Virus record (IMG/VR): IMGVR_UViG_3300034418_011681
Span: 1 to 33,311 of that record
DNA length: 33,311 bases
Strand: one strand, 5' to 3'
From: a virus
The notes beneath the pieces are model-generated. The model was not told the DNA's origin. It saw only the letters and a list, made by a program, of their open reading frames with translations, and searched no databases. Shown here one piece after another: positions 31,268 through 33,311 of this stretch; positions within the stretch are counted from its first letter, which is position 1; every line of letters starts with the position of its first letter. A program made the position numbers and the translations under genes.

Positions 31268-31492
31268 TCAGGCAGCAGCGATAGGCATAAGCACCTCAGA
31301 TTTGATGCTGTTGTTCACAAACCGACCGACAGATTCGCCGCTCTCAATAACCTTGCTCAAGGAAGTCACGAACTGTGCAACATCGTTGAGGGTGTAATCG
31401 TAGGAACGGTTACCCTTAAAGGTCAGAGTAGCGGTGTTGTCGTTGATAGCGATGTTCTCGATAGCGGTGCTGTTGGAGATAGCGAATTGCAT
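31268..31492 (-). CDS. KTSC-like small protein, copy 1
   Basis: A 74-residue protein starting MQFAISNSTAIENIAINDNT. It resembles the KTSC domain, a small fold found in bacterial and phage proteins whose name comes from a lysyl-tRNA-synthetase-associated context: a strand rich in Ala/Thr, FKGNRSYDYTLNDVAQF, then ESGESVGRFVNNSIKSEVL. The Y-x-Y and SVGRFVNxxI elements are the best match. The start was chosen as the ATG at 31492; a TTG two codons upstream is possible. There is no ribosome-binding site, and the leader is pyrimidine-rich (TTCTTTACTTTTTT). It is paralogous to the gene at 32037-32243. A 61-bp intercistronic element lies upstream. Function unknown. Confidence 0.82.
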   Translation of the reverse strand: MQFAISNSTAIENIAINDNTATLTFKGNRSYDYTLNDVAQFVTSLSKVIESGESVGRFVNNSIKSEVLMPIAAA

Positions 31493-31548
31493 GATCAAAA
31501 AAGTAAAGAATCAGTGTGGAGTTTTGGAGTCTTTAGGGCGCTGCCGTT

Positions 31549-31609
31549 CCCCTTACACCTTAGTGGCAATCTCAAAGTGAGTAACTTTAATTGTCACTCA
31601 CTAAGTATA
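31549..31609 (-). promoter_or_regulatory. Intercistronic conserved element, copy A
   Basis: One of four copies of a 61-62 bp sequence between genes of the small-gene cluster. On the minus strand it contains, in order, TATACTTA, an 8-base variable spacer, CAATTAAAGT, then TTACTCACTTTGAGATTGCC, a variable base (A), CTAAGGTGTAAGGGG. It ends 57 bases before the ATG of the copy 1 KTSC-like gene. In this copy CTTAGTG near the start can pair with CACTAAG near the end (7 bp). It could be a promoter, operator or leader RNA; the sequence does not decide between these. Confidence 0.85.
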
Positions 31610-31611
31610 AC

Positions 31612-31923
31612 TCACCCGAATGCAACTTGCAGGGCGGAGCGATACGAACGAACCTCCGAAATAGCGTCTTTCACGAACGGAATCACGACGGTTTGAGTAT
31701 AAGGAATCGCGACATTACGAACCCAAGTTTTGACTGCGCGGAACGCAATCTTGGTGCGGGTGCTCATACGGTGCTCAACCCACTTCTCAGAGGCAAGAGT
31801 GTAGACAGCGGCGACAATCGCACAGACCATGACTACAGTATCCATAAAGGAATTGTAGTGCTTTTTGTAATCGATGCCCATGAGGAAAGAGATGAGGGCA
31901 GTAGCGGGGGGGAAGGATTTCAT
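31612..31923 (-). CDS. Hypothetical membrane protein, 103 aa
   Basis: The chosen start is the ATG at 31923 (MKSFPPATALISFLMGIDYK); longer readings extend into the conserved intercistronic element and are unlikely. A hydrophobic segment, TVVMVCAIVAAVYTLASEK (about residues 29-47), is a clear transmembrane helix. It is followed by a basic, amphipathic C-terminal half (RTKIAFRAVKTWVRNVAIPY...VKDAISEVRSYRSAL). I do not recognise the family. There is no Shine-Dalgarno; the leader holds CTCTTTCTTTATC before the ATG and a strong hairpin further upstream. Neighbours are two KTSC-like genes, so the cluster looks like accessory early genes. Confidence 0.72.
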   Translation of the reverse strand: MKSFPPATALISFLMGIDYKKHYNSFMDTVVMVCAIVAAVYTLASEKWVEHRMSTRTKIAFRAVKTWVRNVAIPYTQTVVIPFVKDAISEVRSYRSALQVAFG

Positions 31924-31937
31924 GATAAAGAAAGAGT

Positions 31938-31970
31938 TTAGGTGGGGCGGTGAGCGCCCCTTACACCTAA
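31938..31970 (-). other. Strong leader hairpin before the 103-aa gene
   Basis: On the minus strand TTAGGT pairs with ACCTAA, enclosing an inner GGGGCG / CGCCCC stem with a 5-base CTCAC loop and a GTAA bulge, giving 12 bp in total. It partly overlaps the end of element B and lies 15 bases upstream of the ATG. It may occlude or present the AAGGGG sequence, which is the only ribosome-binding-like purine run in the leader. Confidence 0.7.
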
Positions 31971-32018
31971 GAGGCAATCTCAAAGTGAGTAATTTTAATT
32001 GGGAAGTCCTTAAGTATA
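31957..32018 (-). promoter_or_regulatory. Intercistronic conserved element, copy B
   Basis: Minus-strand order: TATACTTA, 9-base variable spacer, CAATTAAAAT, TTACTCACTTTGAGATTGCC, variable base T, CTTAGGTGTAAGGGG. The core is nearly identical to copies A, C and D. It lies between the second KTSC-like gene and the 103-residue membrane protein. Confidence 0.85.
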
Positions 32019-32028
32019 AAGAACTCCC
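32001..32028 (-). other. Stem-loop with TATACTT loop after the second KTSC-like gene
   Basis: GGGAGTTCTT pairs with AAGGACTTCCC on the minus strand (one bulged base, one G-U pair) around the loop TATACTT, starting 8 bases after the gene ending at 32037. No U-tract follows, so it is not a typical terminator. It shares its loop sequence with the stem-loop at 31236-31258. Confidence 0.6.
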
Positions 32029-32036
32029 CCGCAATC

Positions 32037-32243
32037 TCAGACCGCTTGCAACAACTGAGCGCGGATTGCAGAGTTCACAAACCGACCGACAGATTCACCC
32101 TCGGAGATGACATCGTTGAGGTCATTCTGGAAACCAACGACATCATGACAGTTGTAGGTATAGTCACGATCACCCTTAAAGGTCACGGTAACCTTATCAT
32201 CAGCGATTGCGATGTTGTTGATAGCGGAAGAAGTGATTTGCAT
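32037..32243 (-). CDS. KTSC-like small protein, copy 2
   Basis: A 68-residue paralogue of the gene at 31268: MQITSSAINNIAIADDKVT, then FKGDRDYTYNCHDVVGF, then SEGESVGRFVNSAIRAQLL. The shared framework is S-x-x-I-x-N-I-A-I, TFKG-R-Y-Y, DV--F, and ESVGRFVN--I. The start used is the ATG at 32243; the longer frame upstream would read through the conserved element. The leader has no Shine-Dalgarno but has TTCTTTATTCTTTC before the start, as in copy 1. Function unknown; the KTSC-like reading is a pattern match, not a search result. Confidence 0.82.
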   Translation of the reverse strand: MQITSSAINNIAIADDKVTVTFKGDRDYTYNCHDVVGFQNDLNDVISEGESVGRFVNSAIRAQLLQAV

Positions 32244-32282
32244 TTGAAAGAATAAAGAATTGAGTTTGGAGGGGTTTGGGTG

Positions 32283-32344
32283 TCCCTCACACCTTAGGGG
32301 CAATCTCAAAGTGAGTAACTTTAATTGATTGCCCCTTAAGTATC
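32283..32344 (-). promoter_or_regulatory. Intercistronic conserved element, copy C
   Basis: Minus-strand order: GATACTTA, 9-base spacer, CAATTAAAGT, TTACTCACTTTGAGATTGCC, variable base C, CTAAGGTGTGAGGG. Here the two ends form a perfect 10-bp inverted repeat, AGGGGCAATC / GATTGCCCCT (32296-32305 and 32327-32336), with a 21-base loop. Just after it on the minus strand, GGTGT-GAGGG-ACACC forms a small hairpin. It overlaps the stop codon of the 82-residue gene by two bases. Confidence 0.85.
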
Positions 32345-32591
32345 AGTAATCGAACACGTCTTCGTTGAGTTCGATAGCGTTCACTGCAGGATCGTTAAAC
32401 TTAACGCCATCAGGAGTTTGTGTCATAAACTCACCGACATAAGCAACGAAATCTTCATAGGAATCACATTCCTGAGCAACATCGTAGAGTCCCTGGTCAT
32501 TGTTAATCCAGAGAGCAACATTCCAGGTCTCATAGTTAGTCCAACCGTTGTAGGTGGTATCTGTGAGATTGGTTTGGAAAGTAGCAGTCAT
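32343..32591 (-). CDS. NGWTNYETW-family small protein
   Basis: An 82-residue acidic protein with the distinctive segment YNGWTNYETWNVALWINNDQ (about residues 14-33), then a helical QECDSYEDFVAYVGEFM and a tail NAIELNEDVFDY. I recall this motif from a small-protein family found in phages, plasmids and bacteria with no agreed function (DUF7249-type, name from memory). There is no membrane segment. The start ATG at 32591 lacks a Shine-Dalgarno (leader AAATCACTCAA). Element D lies upstream and element C begins at its stop codon. Confidence 0.82.
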   Translation of the reverse strand: MTATFQTNLTDTTYNGWTNYETWNVALWINNDQGLYDVAQECDSYEDFVAYVGEFMTQTPDGVKFNDPAVNAIELNEDVFDY

Positions 32592-32617
32592 TTGAGTGAT
32601 TTAGTGTGGATCTCGGT

Positions 32618-32679
32618 GACCCTTACACCATAGCGGCAATCTCAAAGTGAGTAATTTTAATTGTTTCGCCTTAAGTATA
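32618..32679 (-). promoter_or_regulatory. Intercistronic conserved element, copy D
   Basis: Minus-strand order: TATACTTA, 8-base spacer, CAATTAAAAT, TTACTCACTTTGAGATTGCC, variable base G, CTATGGTGTAAGGG. In this copy TATGGT resembles a sigma70 -10, with TTACTC 16 bases upstream as a weak -35. This promoter reading applies only moderately to copies A and C (TAAGGT) and poorly to B (TTAGGT). Confidence 0.85.
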
Positions 32680-32682
32680 AAC

Positions 32683-32727
32683 TAACCTAGAGGGAGTTAG
32701 AGTGCCCTTCCAGGGGCACGTAGGTTA
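32683..32727 (-). other. Two-part RNA hairpin downstream of the 54-aa gene
   Basis: An outer stem TAACCTA / TAGGTTA (7 bp) encloses an inner hairpin GTGCCC / GGGCAC (6 bp, 6-base loop) plus a short unpaired segment. It lies 26 bases after the stop at 32754 and just upstream of element D. No U-tract follows, so it may be a processing or stability structure rather than a terminator. Confidence 0.6.
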
Positions 32728-32753
32728 CTCTCACGGCGTTTCTGCCTTATACC

Positions 32754-32918
32754 TCACCAGTCAATATCCATGTCCTCAATGTATGCTTCCACCTTCTCAG
32801 TAGGTTCGAGTTTGAATACCTTTTCGAAGTCGATTTCACGGGGATTAAAATCACTCAGGACCTCCATGTCCAGGGTGATTCTTACACGACGCTTCTGTGC
32901 CATCTGATAGGAAACCAT
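32754..32918 (-). CDS. Small conserved cyanophage protein (RRVRITLDMEV family)
   Basis: The frame can be read further upstream, but the sigma70 promoter at 32952-32980 lies inside that extension, so the true start is downstream of it. The ATG at 32918 has AAGG 6 bases before it and gives 54 residues (MVSYQMAQKRRVRITLDMEV...). An ATG at 32903 would give 49 residues (MAQKRRVRI...). The body, RVRITLDMEVLSDFNPREID followed by FEKVFKLEPTEKVEAYIEDM, is of a type I recall in T4-like cyanophages: a short acidic protein with two strands and a helix. No known function. It is probably expressed early from the host-type promoter. Confidence 0.8.
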   Translation of the reverse strand: MVSYQMAQKRRVRITLDMEVLSDFNPREIDFEKVFKLEPTEKVEAYIEDMDIDW

Positions 32919-32951
32919 GAGAACCTTGTGCGATTTGACTGAACTGAACTT

Positions 32952-32980
32952 ATTGTAGGATAAATTAGGCGAACCGTCAA
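32952..32980 (-). promoter_or_regulatory. Sigma70-type promoter TTGACG-17-TACAAT
   Basis: On the minus strand a -35 TTGACG (32975-32980) and a -10 TACAAT (32952-32957) are exactly 17 bases apart, each one or two bases from the consensus. The predicted start of transcription is near 32945, giving a leader of about 27 bases to the ATG at 32918. It would be used by host RNA polymerase early in infection and probably transcribes the whole small-gene cluster down to the stem-loop at 31236. Confidence 0.78.
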
Positions 32981-33042
32981 GGGGTTTGGGAGTATTTAGA
33001 GGGGTGTGGAGTTTTATTTCGGGGTCTTGACATTTTGGGCGT

Positions 33043-33073
33043 CTTGTGATAGGACGCACGCTAAGATCACAAG
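33043..33073. promoter_or_regulatory. 8-bp dyad CTTGTGAT / ATCACAAG
   Basis: A perfect inverted repeat with a 15-base centre, 63 bases upstream of the -35. It also overlaps a smaller dyad GCGTC / GACGC. It may be an operator for a dimeric regulator or an RNA hairpin if transcribed. The half-site TTGTGA recalls CRP-type half-sites, but the spacing is too wide for a CRP or NtcA site. Confidence 0.5.
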
Positions 33074-33093
33074 GTCCAGATACATTTCCATGA

Positions 33094-33141
33094 GGATTTA
33101 GAGAGTGGTTTCTATAAGGATTTAAGGAGGTTTCTATAAGG
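33094..33141. repeat. Imperfect tandem repeat, two units of 22-24 bp
   Basis: Units at 33094-33117 and 33118-33139 both begin GGATTTA and share GGTTTCTATAA; the 13-bp GGTTTCTATAAGG occurs at 33107 and 33129. The repeat abuts the TTTTCCACA boxes and resembles iterons in layout. Confidence 0.7.
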
Positions 33142-33240
33142 TTTTCCACAGAATACACAGGGTTTTCCACACCCTTGTGGAAAAGAATAAAACTCTTAAC
33201 TATATTTTAAAATACATTTTTAATTGTTTTAATATACTAA
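33142..33240. other. Origin-like cluster: three DnaA-type boxes plus AT-rich tract
   Basis: TTTTCCACA occurs at 33142-33150 and 33163-33171 and, inverted, at 33176-33184; the last two form a perfect 9-bp dyad with a 4-base centre. From memory, TTTTCCACA is the DnaA-box form reported for cyanobacterial origins (E. coli TTATCCACA). Directly next to it, 33181-33240 is about 88% A/T by hand count. Boxes beside an AT-rich tract, plus tandem repeats on the other side, are the usual arrangement of a DnaA-type origin. No gene fits this stretch. Alternatively the dyad is a hairpin. Confidence 0.5.
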
Positions 33241-33246
33241 CAAAGA

Positions 33247-33272
33247 CAAAAAAGCACCTTTTTAGGGGTGCT
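33247..33272 (-). terminator. Rho-independent terminator for a gene beyond the right edge
   Basis: On the minus strand AGCACC pairs with GGTGCT (6 bp, 8-base loop CCTAAAAA) and is followed directly by TTTTTTG. This is a standard terminator for leftward transcription entering from the right. A TAG at 33297-33299 in frame with the last bases may be the end of that gene, but too little is visible to call it. Confidence 0.75.
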
Positions 33273-33311
33273 GAGAGAGAAATATGTTGTTTTAAACTAT
33301 AAGTCCAAGTC

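Noticed and set aside
31591-31941. Plus-strand frames in the small-gene cluster
   Set aside because: They read through conserved elements and antisense to better-supported minus-strand genes with recognisable family motifs.
31549-32679. CRISPR array
   Set aside because: The four repeats are 326-408 bp apart with whole genes between them, not regularly spaced short spacers.
31549-32679. Glutamine riboswitch (glnA / downstream-peptide type) in the leaders
   Set aside because: The conserved core bases I would expect for that family are not present in any copy.
33027-33055. Plus-strand TTGACA with a box 17 bases away
   Set aside because: The -10 would be TAGGAC, a poor match, and no plus-strand gene follows.
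33297-33311. TAG stop in frame with the last bases, possible end of a gene to the right
   Set aside because: Only four sense codons are visible, too few to support a coding call, though the terminator at 33247-33272 fits one.

Overview
The window is part of the genome of a T4-like cyanophage (a myovirus of marine Synechococcus or Prochlorococcus). The evidence is a collinear block of T4-type neck and baseplate genes, in the order gp25, gp6, gp7-like, gp8, gp13, gp14, gp15, gp16. These are mixed with very large structural proteins of the kind seen in marine cyanophages (DUF4815-type, YHYH-containing, and rich in short beta repeats). TATAAATA-type late promoters also occur. All supported genes lie on the minus strand, so transcription runs from the right end of the window to the left. 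I cannot name the phage or its exact host from the sequence alone.

Right end (about 30.6-33.3 kb): a compact set of small genes with less AT-rich sequence. From right to left it holds a terminator for a gene outside the window, then an AT-rich tract beside three TTTTCCACA boxes and short repeats that together look like a replication origin. Next comes a sigma70-type promoter (TTGACG, 17 bp, TACAAT) driving a gene for a short acidic protein. After it lie four small genes: a YNGWTNYETW-family protein, two paralogous KTSC-like proteins and a membrane protein. Each of these four is preceded by one copy of a conserved 61-62 bp intercistronic element. A clear stem-loop closes the group. It is followed by a 52-aa membrane protein and a 75-aa cyanophage protein that overlap by ATGA.

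Middle (28.3-30.6 kb): a late promoter, a GT-A-type glycosyltransferase, a 43-aa basic protein, a 205-aa protein with possible ATP-grasp resemblance, an 80-aa protein, then gp25.

Left and centre (0.6-28.7 kb): the virion module. gp25 and gp6 form the wedge. The 2564-aa protein sits at the gp7 position and keeps a T4 gp7-like segment near its N-terminus. A 1430-aa protein, gp8, a 1921-aa DUF4815-type protein with two polyglycine tracts, an 817-aa protein and a 74-aa coiled-coil protein follow. Then come the neck proteins gp13 and gp14, the tail terminator/sheath stabiliser gp15, and the small terminase gp16. A partial lysine-rich gene at the left edge sits where gp17 would be expected next. 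Late-promoter boxes (NATAAATA) often overlap the stop codon of the preceding gene, so the block probably works as several nested late units.

The two most notable observations are the four-copy element with partly compensating stem changes (31549-32679) and the DnaA-box/AT-rich origin-like cluster (about 33094-33240). A third is the spread of the same three short beta-repeat modules through five or more neighbouring virion genes, including insertions into the otherwise conserved gp14 and gp15.
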